Source: Phoenix dactylifera | Taxonomy: Eukaryota; Streptophyta; Magnoliopsida; Arecales; Arecaceae | Assembly: GCF_009389715.1 (NCBI RefSeq) | Contig: NC_052393.1 | Location: 2,666,001-2,730,000, forward strand | Direction: 5' to 3' | Length of the DNA stretch: 64,000 nt | Part shown: positions 22,489 through 34,600 of the stretch, in pieces | Layout of the letters: each line of letters starts with the position of its first letter | Numbering within the stretch: the stretch's first letter is position 1 | Made by a program: the position numbers and the translations under genes | The notes under the pieces: model-generated | What the model was told of the DNA's origin: nothing | Databases searched by the model: none | Seen by the model: only the letters and a program-made list of their open reading frames with translations

Positions 22489-24270
22489 AAACTGTGAGGG
22501 AACGTTATTTCTCGAACTTTGTTAAGTTTATATTTGGTGTAATAGTCAGAGTAAATGCTCAGGATTAAGTTCAACAATAGGTTTTCACCTACTTTCATGT
22601 GTCGCCTTGGCCTTGTCTTAGTTTGTTTTGCTTTGGTGAGGTTACCATCCCAAGCTTGCAAGCCTTTTTTGGTTTTACAGTCCAGTCTACGTAGTGCCTC
22701 TGTTACTACTCAACACATTAGGTGTCTGTTCAGCAATAAAAGTAATTCTACAATTTTTTTTTCTTCTGGAAAACATACAAAATATCGAGTAGGGCCAACT
22801 AGTTAGCTTTAGAAGTCCACTGAGTCACCTGTTGTGAAATGCCATCCCTGCAGGGCCTCCCAATTCATCTATGATTGCAACGGTCTCGACTTGTTCTTAA
22901 ATACTACACAAACTTTGGACCTTGTGAGAGGATCCTCTCCTCTTGAAAGATACTTGCATTCTGTCTTCTGTAAATGTCAAAAAATAGCTGCCATTGCAGA
23001 TTGTCTTAGTTCTCTGAGAAGTCTTCCAAGCTGCTTGACATCCCCTTTCAGATTTGGTGGATTGAACATCTTGCAGTGCAGGACCTCTCTTTGAACTCCA
23101 TCCCATCATTTCATGATGCAAGTCTCAATATTAAAAATTAAAACTGATATATAAAACTGGCAACTTCTTATGGAGGAAGGCTACAAACAATCAAAATTTA
23201 CATGGTGATAGCACTTTGACAGGTATAGCAGAAAAATGTGGCATCTCGTCCTCAGGCATTAATAGAATTGGATAGTTTTTACTAATTTTTATTGTTCTCT
23301 GTAATTCTAGAATTGTTAATACATGTCAGATAAGTTTGGTGATTTATTCAGAGTAACTTGGTGGAATGGAGGAACTTGTTTTTACATGAGTAAAGTTATG
23401 AGATGGATTACTTGGATCATGCAGTCAACTTTTGGTGAATCTGGCTTCGTCCATGGAATGAATGGTTAGAGTTATGATGATAGTGACTAACTCGCGGCCT
23501 ACACGATAAACACCATCTGACCCATTCTATCCTGACTTAACCATGTCAAGTCGAGTCCTCCCAGACTAGCTGAATGGGCATCAAAGAGGAAAGAAGAAAA
23601 GGAACAGAACTTTGAGAATATGTTAACAGTGTACTTTGTCGAAAAAGAAGTTATTTTGACATACAAGTAATTACTTATTGGTATCTGTGAGCTGATAAAT
23701 ACATTTGAAGTTCTCTCACTAATCCTAATATTGTGTTTTTGATAAGAAGGCAAATTAGGGTTTTTCCAAATGTGCATATGTTTATATAAAGGTGAATATA
23801 TATAAGAGTTATATTTGTTTTATATGTAACCCTAACTTTGCTAATATGATGGTGTGAGACGTGTCTATCTGTCCATGATAGCTTGCTTAGCTAATATAGG
23901 TACATGTGCCATTACTCTAATTTATTATAAATACAATATCCGCACTAGAAAAAGGTAGAAAAACAGATGTCTAGGGTTTTATCAATTTCACAATACTAGA
24001 TCATGACACCCATGTCCTCAAATGAATGCATGCATTCGACCTATAAATGCGCATTATAACAATTGATGCATGTGATTTAGAAGTTGATTAACTTTAAAAA
24101 TAGCAGGGCTGTGAAATAGATTGGATGGAGATCTAATTTTGTATATCATGCAGAGTTCAACTCTTGGATCAAGGGAGCAATCATAGTTGGTATTAGATTT
24201 TAGGGATCCACCACGATCACTATCCATGTTACCAGCAATGCCCTTGGGGATGGAATGAAGGGGACCTAAC
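22489..24270. other. Intergenic region, nothing firmly recognised
   Basis: Short open frames only. No tRNA, rRNA or recognisable transposon protein was seen. A stretch near 23500-23580 has the look of degraded repeat DNA, but no second copy was found in the window. Confidence 0.45.
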
Positions 24271-24317
24271 ACCGAGAGAGCGAGAGAGAAAGAGAGAGAG
24301 AGGGAGGGAGGGAGGGG
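24271..24317. repeat. Purine (GAGA/GGGA) simple repeat
   Basis: GAGAGAGCGAGAGAGAAAGA followed by GAGAGAGGGAGGGAGGGAGG forms a 45-bp purine tract about 0.9 kb upstream of the helicase start codon. GAGA tracts can bind plant BPC/GAGA factors, but its distance makes a promoter role speculative. Confidence 0.85.
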
Positions 24318-25205
24318 AATTGGGTGGTCACTACGGATTTGAGAAGAACAAGATGGAGGAGAAAAATTATTTATCTGGTGGAATTTGAATTACTTAATAA
24401 TATTCCTCAGGTGAAAGGCTTAAACTCGGCGTGTTGGCCCGACTTTGTGTACATGTAGAGTGAAAACCATCCGTAGGCCAGTACAATGGCGTGAGTGCAG
24501 CAAAAAAAATTAGAAAAAAAAAAGTTGGCACAAAGGAGGAGGAATAAATACATGGTTCTCTCAGAAGAAATAGTTAGAATAATGGGCCATGTAGGAGGCA
24601 ACCTAGTCAACTGCACTATTCATTTTTCGCTAGATATGAATGGCCGAAAAGAAGTCATACTCTTTTACGGATCTATATATGTCGTGATATAGCGACATCC
24701 TGCTAGTAATGTGGTGCGGATTTTAAACCAACTCGATCAATATAGCCAAGTTTCTCTTTAAAAAAAAGCGGTCTGCACTCAAAATAAGTCTTGCATATGA
24801 TACATTTTTTATGTGGCTCTAAACATGGCCTTATTTCCAACCAAGTGGTTCCGAGTTCGAAACGCACGAGCGCTGATTAAAATGTAGATATCGGATGCTC
24901 TCTGTTCAGACACAGGGTTTGGAAGGACTATTGGTCCGCTGGTAGTCTCGATGGTGCGAGATATGACGTACTCATACGGAGGGTTCATGCTGGAGCTCAA
25001 AGAGATATTCTGAGCATGCATAGATATTTCTGCATCCATCAAACATTTTTCTAGCAGAATAGCCGCTGCAAGATTCATAAAAGGCCGGCATCAAGTCCGA
25101 AACTCCAGGTTCGGTCCGTTCTCTGATATACGCGTGAGAAGTGAGAACGGGCTGGGGCTCCACTAGGGTCCGCCGCTCCGCCTTTCGAGTCCTCTGAGGT
25201 AACCC
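24318..25205. other. Upstream region of the RH13 gene
   Basis: Upstream spacer leading to a GC-richer stretch (about 25090-25205) that is the likely 5' UTR. Around 24840-24875 the string GAGTTCGAAACGC resembles a Pol III B box, but no folded tRNA was found. No TATA box could be assigned. Confidence 0.35.
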
Positions 25206-28200
25206 ATGGCGGAGGTATCGCCTGCTCCACCTTCTCTCTCCGGAAAGAAGAAGAAGGCGAAGCGTGCTAAGAAAGAAGGCCCTCTTGCCGAAGCCGCCGA
25301 CTCCCACCGCCTCGAGTTGCTCCCCTGGAACGAGTCCCTCCCCAACGATGACCCCTTTTCCCTCCTCGCTGGCAGCAACGAAGGAGGTCCTCCCTCTCCC
25401 CTTCCCTGCCCTACCATCCTCTCTCTATCTCTTTCTTCAATTCGTCCTTGTTTTCCTTTTTATTTAAAGATTTTTCTTTCTATTTGATTCTTTTTTGAGG
25501 GGTTTGGAGCAGGATTTCTTTCGTTGGAAGAGATCGACGAGTCGGAGTACGGGTTCGTAGGCGGAGTTCCGGATCCGGTGGGGGGAGAGAAGAAGCCCAA
25601 GGAGAAGAAGAGAAAGCGGGGAAGCGGAGATGGGGATTGGGGGGACGATGGCTCCTGTGTCGTTCAGGCGGAGGACGGAGAGAAGAAGAAAAAGAAGAAA
25701 CAGAAGAAGAAGAAGAAGAAGCCGAGAGATAAAAAGAAGAAGGAAGAGGAGGGCGTGTCGAGTGACAATGGAGAGAAGGGTGAACCGGTCGAGGGGATTG
25801 AAGGTTTGTGCCCCTCTTTTCTTGTTTAGGTTTTCTTGAAGATTGAATTTGATATTGGATAATATAATTGATATAAAAAATGTTCTTAAATTGTGTGTGT
25901 GTGTGCGCTTTTTTTTTCAGGGTGTTCTATTGTGTTTACTGAGGGTTTAGGGTTTAAGGGATTTTGGATCTATGAACTCCGGCACGAGAAATAGTATAGG
26001 AAAAAAAAGGGATTCCCCGCACCCCCGGTGGTTAATATAGCATGAATATTCAATGTAGTAAATTAAAAACCTTCATCCTTTTCTTGCTTTGCTGAAGAAT
26101 GCCCGTCTTCACTAAAGAAAGTAATGGACCGGAGAAGATTTGTACAGGGAATGCAGATACATCTGAGACAAAAAGTCCTTTTGGCAAAGGAGATAATTGG
26201 CGCAAATGCCACTGTTTCATTATACTGTTCTAATAGAACAAAATTGCACTAGAAGAATTTGTAATGATCTGGATCTCATGTTACATTTCATTGGATAAGA
26301 AGATCTTTTCAATATTAATATTCCATGTACCTAATATATCATTTATAGATTTGAAGGTGATCTGATCAGTTTTCTCTAATATAATATGAGGTAGTACTTA
26401 GAGTTATTTTTGTTGTAGCAATGCAGCTATGGAAGCAAAATAATTTTTTCCTTTTATTTTCATGAACCTGAGTTTCTTAAGATTGATATAATTAGTCATT
26501 CATTGCATTTAGGATCTGGACGTATCGGTTTTCTTCTTATGTACTCCCTTGACCTATTTGTTTTGAGAATATTATTATGGTTGAATTCCACCTAAATGAT
26601 TCCTGTTCTGGCAGATGTGCACAACAATGATGATGCCAAGTATAACATTGATGAGGGGTTACTTATTGACGAAGATGAAGTTTATGCATGGAAGGAGTTG
26701 AGACTTCATCCTCTTCTTATTAAGTCAATATGCAGGCTTGGGTTCAAGGAACCGACACCCATACAGAAAGCTTGCATTCCCGCTGCTGCCCATCAAGGAA
26801 AGGTTGGTTCAAACTTCAAAGCAACCTTTTAATGAACTTTTTATTTTCTTTTTGTTGCCAACCTTATGAATCCTGCTTCACCATTTGCTCCTACTAAGAA
26901 ATTTTTGTTTTTATTTGGTCTGCTTTCTGAATGTTTCCTGTCAGAATTCTACTTGGATTATCTTGTGTCTCCTTCTCCTCTTTTCTGATCCTTAAACCCA
27001 ATTTTGTTTCACTCTTCTTACTTTCTTTATCTCCATTGTGTTGATTAATTGAAGAGGTGAGGTTTAGTGATAAGCTAATAATGTTCTATTCGATGTGCTA
27101 ATGGAAAATGTTTGGGAAAAGAAAGTTTTGTTGTCATTTTCTTTCAATTGTCGCTTGTGACTAGCTCACCACCTCCTGGTATAATAGTCAGTAATTATTG
27201 GATTCAAATTATGTCCCAAGAATATCTTTAATCTAAGATTTTAATGGTCTTGATTCTGGTTCTACGGCAGGATGTCATTGGTGCAGCAGAGACAGGTTCT
27301 GGAAAAACTCTTGCCTTTGGGCTTCCTATTTTGCAACGCCTTCTTGAAGAACGGGAAAAAGATGCAAGGTTACTCCTGAAAGATCCAGATGAAAAACTAG
27401 TGGAAAAAGGTTTCAAGGGAGGCCCTCTTCGTGCTCTTATTGTGACTCCTACAAGGGAGCTCGCCTTTCAGGTACCAGTAGTTTACTTGAAGATATGGTT
27501 TTATGTCGCTTCGATATCAGTATTTGAGGACTGAAGTTTTTCTATGCATCAGTTTCATCAGTTTAACATGGTAGTATACCTGCAAATAGGTCGCCGTACA
27601 TTTTTAATTCATTTAGATATCAGTATTTTAGGACTGCAGTTTTTCTGTGCATCAGTTTGATCAGTTTAACATGGTAGTATACCATTCAAGGTGCAAATAG
27701 TTCCCTGTACATTTTTAATCCAGTTCGTCACAGATTTATCTTTTGCTGTATTCATGAAGATATTTGGTAGTGATCCTATATATTCTTAACAAGCTTATGT
27801 GAATCGATTGTTGTCTTACTTTTCTTGGTTCAATTTTCTTGTTTCTCTCCCTTAACCAAGATGGCATCAAAAGGTTGATGGTAAGCATGGGATTGATTGA
27901 CAAGGGTGGAATTTGAGTTGCTGGAGGCATGGCCTTGCTCATGCTATTCATGTGTCATGGAATAAGCATTATGACATAGTGTGTGTGAATGTCAGGGTAT
28001 ATACTCCAATATGCATGTATTGCTCTGCTCTGGTTTGTATCCTGGCACTGACTAGTTTGTATCTCTGTGCTGATCTAGCATGTATTAATATGGCTAACAT
28101 GGACCTATTTTTGATCACCACAAACCTGACATGTGAGCACCATTGCTTGGCATGGAATGATACAATATATCTTGCACCAACTTGATCAACTTTAATCTTT

Positions 28201-28591
28201 GATGCTGTTTGCTGCATCATACTATTGCTTTAACTCATCAACAAGCAAATAAGACAGAAGCAATCTACTCTAATCTACTGGAAAAGGTGGAAAAAGCAAA
28301 GCAAATCATTTGTTGTAGTTACTTGTAAGAAGGCTGTACCATTCTGAACCATCCAGTTCTAGGCATACTGAACCGTAATAGGGGCGGACCATTACGGTCC
28401 CCTAGTATAGTTCCGCCCCTCGGTTTGAGAAATTTGGCAGGGGAGGAGAGAGAGGAAGAGAGAGAGGGGGGAGAGGGAGGAAGCGAGAGAGAGAGGAGGG
28501 GTAGGGGGGGAGAGGCCAAGAGAGGGGGAGAGGGAGAGGGAGAGGGAGAGGGAGAGGGAGAGGGCTCTCTCTGCCTTCCTCCCTCTTCCTT

Positions 28592-28636
<45 letters not shown>

Positions 28637-31600
28637 TTCCTTTTCCCTCTCTCCCTCCTTTGCCGGTCCAAAGCAGAATGGCACGGTACCGTACTATACT
28701 GTATCATCGGACAATTGGTACTGGTCTCGGCACTGTCATAGAATACCTTGCTTGTAAGGTAACTATACTTAAATCGGTGACATTGTTTTAGCTGTATAAA
28801 ATGATCTATGACTCCCAGCTATTGCAGTCTATATCTTGTGGATTGTGGAGTTCTGGTTCTGCCATATGCTTTCATGATTAGGGATGCACTATATGTTATT
28901 CAAGCTTCTATTGAGAATAGAGGTGATAACATGTTAACTCACCTGTGCTTTGCGTGCAGCCAAGAATTATATATCTTTATGTGACACCCTTTATTTTTTC
29001 AAATGCTTTTTTAACCTCTGTTTATGTGATCAACTGGAAGTAATTCGTATAATCTTCAAGAATGTCTAAGGGTACAATGTGCTTTTTGCTAACTTAATGC
29101 TTCATGACATCTACCCATGCATGTTGCATCCTTGATTTTGTAACTCTTGTTTCAGGTATCTGATCATCTGAAAGCAGCAGCAAAATTTCTTGCCATTCAA
29201 GTTGTCCCCATTGTTGGTGGAATGTCTTCAGAAAAGCAGGAGAGGCTTTTAAAAAGAAGGCCTGAAATTATTGTTGGAACTCCAGGACGGTTATGGGAGC
29301 TCATGTCTGCAGGAGAGCAACATCTTGTCGAGGTCAGTATGGTGCAACTTGTTGCATATTTATTGTCTATATCATCATATTTGGTAAGTATTGCTTAATT
29401 CATTGTCTTTTGGCATGCTGCAGTAAATCTTATAAATTTGTACAGATTGTATGATATGTCTAATGACTAAAGCAGAAATTAATGCTATAGAAACAAGATA
29501 GCAGCACTGACAGTTGATTGCTAGTAAGCAGTTCATATCATGGATGCATTATCAATTATTGTCATGTTAGTCTTATGATTTCATATTGATATGCATATAC
29601 ATATAGTTACATGGTTGTCACATAGATGGTGCTTTGATGATGAGAATTATGGGTTATTGTCTTAAATTTGAAATCTTAGAAACATGCCCTAAGAAATGTG
29701 GAAAGGTCTACTTAGTGATCTTTGAGTGGAGCTTGTGTGATGCCATGAATTGCCGTAAGGTTGTTTAGGTTTCAGGAATTGGTATGCATCCTTGTTACTA
29801 AAGGGACATGCGTACAGTAGAAGCAGATCAAGACTAATTTTTGTTATATGTAACATATTAGCACTTATAATTTAGTGATATGATTATAAATATTTCGTTA
29901 TTTTTATCTCTTGCAAAGATCAAACATTCCTGTTGACTTTCTCATTTGACTATGCAGTTGCACTCTTTATCTTTCTTCGTGCTGGATGAGGCTGATAGAA
30001 TGATAGAGAACGGTCATTTTCATGAGCTCCAGTCTATTATTGACATGCTACCGATGCTTAATGTTTCTGTTGAACAATCCTCCCAACCTACTACAATTTG
30101 CAAAACAATTCCAAGTTTACAGAGAAAGAAAAGGCAAACATTTGTTTTCTCTGCCACAATAGCCCTATCTGACAATTTTCGTAAAAAACTGAAGCATGGA
30201 TCATCTACTTCGAAGTCATCCACATCAGATGGGATAAGTTCTATAGAAAAACTTTCAGAGCGAGCTGGGATGAGACCTGATGCTGCAATAGTTGATTTGA
30301 CAAATGCTTCAATCGTGGCTACCAAACTTGAAGAGTCATTCATCGAGTATTTCTGATCCTTGCCATTTTACTCTCAATTAAGTGACATTCTACTTTAAAA
30401 ATACCATTAAATTGCTTTAGTTCTTGGTGTCTCTTATCCTTGCCAATTTTTGTGGATACTACTTAATTAATATTATATCAATTCCTCCTGTGATTAACTT
30501 GATATAACTTATTGTCTGTTACCTCCAACTGTGTACACAATGACTCCATATTTCAAAATATTATACATAATCTACCTATTTTTTGATGTTTAAATGTACA
30601 TTTGGCATTTAATACTTTCAAATTGGAAGCAATTTTGCTGTGTTCAGGAGCACATGTTGCCTTGTTATTGCTATATACTTAAATCTCACTTGACTTGTCT
30701 CTTTTCTTAGTGTTTTGTTAAGATTGTTATTTAATATTAGTGAAAAAAGGTACTCATTTTGTGATCATTAAGAGCAGACTACTTATTTGGTCTTACAATG
30801 CAGCAAGCTTAGGCCATTGGTGTCTGATATGCTTCAAATGGCAGTGTACAAGATAATTAGGATTAATATATTATAATTCAACTTTTTCGAGTTTTAAAAA
30901 CAGCTGCTATAAGGTCTCCGAGCCACTACAGATCTGATTAAAAGTTGGACTGTGGTGCGGGTTGATTTACCTGAGGAATAACCAGTCTTGGGAGCTTGAT
31001 CTTTACCATCTTGTTGTTTTGTGTCAGAGTCTAATATATGGGTTCCTAACTTATTTCTGCAATTAATGTATTTGTCATGGACACTTTAGTATATAATGCC
31101 AAATTGAGTGACAATTCCTGAAGTTTTTTAATTTTTTATTGGGTTTTGTTTTGCTTAAGCTGTGATTAGTTTGAAGATTCAAAAACATATGGGGGTTTTC
31201 TGATACATGGAAATTATTTCGACTCCTCAACTTCTAAGCAAAGCATTTCATGTTCAAGCTTGCCATCAGATCTCTGAACAAGATGAAATACCATAAAATT
31301 CCATTTTTTCAGACAAGTGCCATGTTGCTTGTTTTAAATTTGAAGAGATTCAGATGTTTTTTTCCCTTGAGAGAACAAGAGAAATGTTTTGATGAAATTT
31401 CAATCACTACTGTTCTCATTCTCCATCAAAGGCCCTCAAGACTATTAATTTACTAATTTTGATATTCATGTCATGCAACCAAACTGTACGGTGGTGAGTG
31501 CATACCATGCCTTTTCTTGTGAAGCATAGTGGATGCGCTCAGCTCTGTCTTTCATTGGTGCTCAATAGTATGTGTATCGTGAAATATTTCTGGAACCTTT

Positions 31601-34600
31601 AACCTAAAGTTGAATAGCATTCTTTTTCCATATAGAATCAGTTACTGTATATTTACTCATGCAGCTAGCATGTGAGTGCAATGCACTTGCTTTCTGTTAA
31701 ATATATATCTGTCGGCTTTTGCAGATGCAGTGAGGAAGATAAAGAGGCATACTTGTATTATTTATTAAGTGTACATGGCCATGGTCGCACGATTGTTTTC
31801 TGTACATCAATTGCAGCTTTACGTCGTCTTTCTTCCATATTGCACATCCTTGGCATCAATTCTTGGACCCTTCATGCTCAAATGCAACAAAGAGCCCGCT
31901 TGAAGGTAATTGATAGTTATAATGAGTGATGTAATCAACTGAGTTATTAAATTTGATAGTGTATTTGTATGTGCATCCTTGCTATCATTAATCTCAATCC
32001 ATGCTGTTCATGAATCCTAGCTGCACCATCCAAAACTGACCCAGAATTTTGGACCTGGGATTGGTATAGTCAGTTCACAGCCTTACCAGGTGGTAATCAC
32101 ATTTGGCACTTAATTGTTTTTTTGTTTCAGAACTGATAACCTGGTCACACTTGTTCCTATATCTGCATAAAAATAAAATTTGATAATGGAAATGGCCCCT
32201 CCTTAATCTTTTTGCAGTTTTGGACCTGCAACTCAATTTCAGATTCTCAAGTGCTTTCAGATTCAGATTTGATTCCCATCTTGATTCAGCTCTTTGCCAT
32301 TGAACTGTAAAGGTTTAGCTTATTTGACAAGCACTATGGAGCAAGGTTAGCTGAACCAGTACCAGGATCCGTATTGGTCAGCTACCAATTCGGTGGGGTA
32401 CTAGTTCAGTATGGTACCGACACATGGTGCGCTAAGCGTTGTTGTTCTAGTCATTAGACCGGCATGCCTATTTTTTTATTTTTTTCAATTATTTTAACAT
32501 TTAATCAAATGTAATCAATTTTTTTGGTTTTTTGAATGAATTTAAACCTAATTTTATGTTTTTTGATGTCTTTTAATGTTTTTATTAGGGTTGAAGTCCT
32601 AATTTGATGTTTTTACCACCTGGTATATACCTTAAATGATGCTTCTGGACCAAGGTCGGAGGAACTGGTACCGGACACCATACCAGTTTTTCGGCGGGAC
32701 GCCTCGGTACGGGCCGTGCCGGGCCTGTAACGAGAGAGGGCACGGGACCATGGGAGAGGAAAAGAGAGAGAGAGCGAGCGGGGTAGGGAGAGTCGGAGGA
32801 GGGTGATGGATGCCGGTGGAGGGCCGGTAGAGGCTGCCCCAGGCGGCGCTGCGGTCGTTTCCCTGTTTCAAACGAAACAAGGGAATCGGCCACTATCGCA
32901 GTTTCCGCCGCCCCTTGCTGCCGCCGCCACCTTGCAATCCTCTGCCGGCATTCGCCACCTCTCCTCCCTCCCTTCCCCACTCGCTCTCTCTTTTTTTCTC
33001 CTTTTTAGGCTCTGTCGAGCATCTTGTTTTTACAGTCGGAACCGTACCGGTGAGCCATCAGTATGGCTTGGAACGGGCGGAACCGCTTGGTTCGAGACGG
33101 TTCTGCTGATCTTGTTATTGACCCTAAATAAACTATAATTATATCATGAAATGCAGTTAAGGTAGATCAAGCAATATATTTGTAAAGAAAATTAGTGAAA
33201 TACAAAACATAAAAATTAGTGAAATATTAACCCTAAATGATTAATTGTTGAAATGATTTGGTTTCAGAGTTTTGTACGATTATAGAAATCCTCAGCATGA
33301 TTATGCACATCATGATATTTGCAGCAAAACCTGTGCAAAAGTTCAATAATCAAAGATTTAAGAAAACAAAAGCTACCTTTTGTGCTGCCGTTTGTGCTAG
33401 TCAAGAGTGCTAATTTTTGAGATAAAAAGTTCTGGTTAGAAATTTTAACTGACATGATGTGAAATCTGAGTTGTAAGCACAATTTCAGCTCTCAAATTCT
33501 ATTGTTTTATTGATTTTGACTATCATCATAGCTGACATGCTACCTGATTAGGCTATTGATCGTTTTCGTGGTAATGAGCATGCTGTACTGGTTGCTACTG
33601 ATATTGCTGCACGTGGACTTGACATTCCTGGCATCCGAACTGTTGTTCACTATCAACTTCCGCACTCAGCAGAAGTAGGTGCAAAGTTGTGTTTTTAATT
33701 TCTTTATGGTTCTGAACCTTATTAAATGGAACTTGTTTTTCTTTTAGGTTTATATTCACAGAAGTGGAAGGACTGCACGTGCATCTGCTGATGGCTGCTG
33801 CATTGCATTAGTCTCTCCCAGTGATAAAACAAAATTTTTTTCTTTATGCAAGTCGCTGTTAAAGGTACATTTCGTAGTTGTCTATCAAATATTGGTTTTC
33901 TATAAGGCACATTTTCATCTCATCCAACCCCAATTTTAGGGAGGCTGAGCTTACCAATGCTTGCTTATATCTTATTAATATACTGGTCTATTAAGAATTA
34001 ATACTGAATATTACCTAATTAAGCATAAACTAATAAGATATGGACATGAGAGTATAAAGAAAAGATCCCATAGATCTTGCTTGCTTTTACAATATTTTTT
34101 TATTTTTCCCCCTTTTTTAACAAGAAGTAAAGAGGGAGTTTCTTTATCTCTTGAAATCTGAATTCTTTAAGTCTTGGTTCCTGTTGATCTAGTGAAACTT
34201 TTGTATGTTCTTACTTGGATCACTGATGAGAAAAGGAAGTGCAAGAGAAGTGTGTTTACCAACCTGCTCCTAGGGTGTGCGAGGGATGAACAGTGTTCAT
34301 CCCATCTTCCACCAGCTAACTTTCGGGAGCATACAAGTTGGGTGACATCAATAGTCCCTCATTGCCCCCCAAGATTCTGTAGAACAAGAAAAAAATCCCC
34401 CAATCATCAGCAATTAATGTCTGTATATGCATGTATATATGTATGCATATATGTATATGCCTATATGGTCAAAGTTTCAAGTAGTCTAGTTAAAACCGGC
34501 CAAAACTGAAATTGTTAGAGGGGAAAGAAGGGCAGGGCCCACCATTTATTAAGAATAAAATGGAATATACATCAGCCTTTAGAAGAAGGATAAAAGAAGC

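Noticed and set aside
22834..23094. Open frame of 86 codons downstream of the RIN13-like gene
   Set aside because: No recognisable motif, no neighbouring exons and ordinary chance length.
24840..24880. tRNA-like B box (GAGTTCGAAACGC)
   Set aside because: No A box at the right distance and no acceptor or anticodon stems could be folded.
28319..28757. Several overlapping open frames of 100-121 codons
   Set aside because: They arise from GA and CT simple repeats of a fold-back element; translations are Arg/Glu or Ser/Pro runs.
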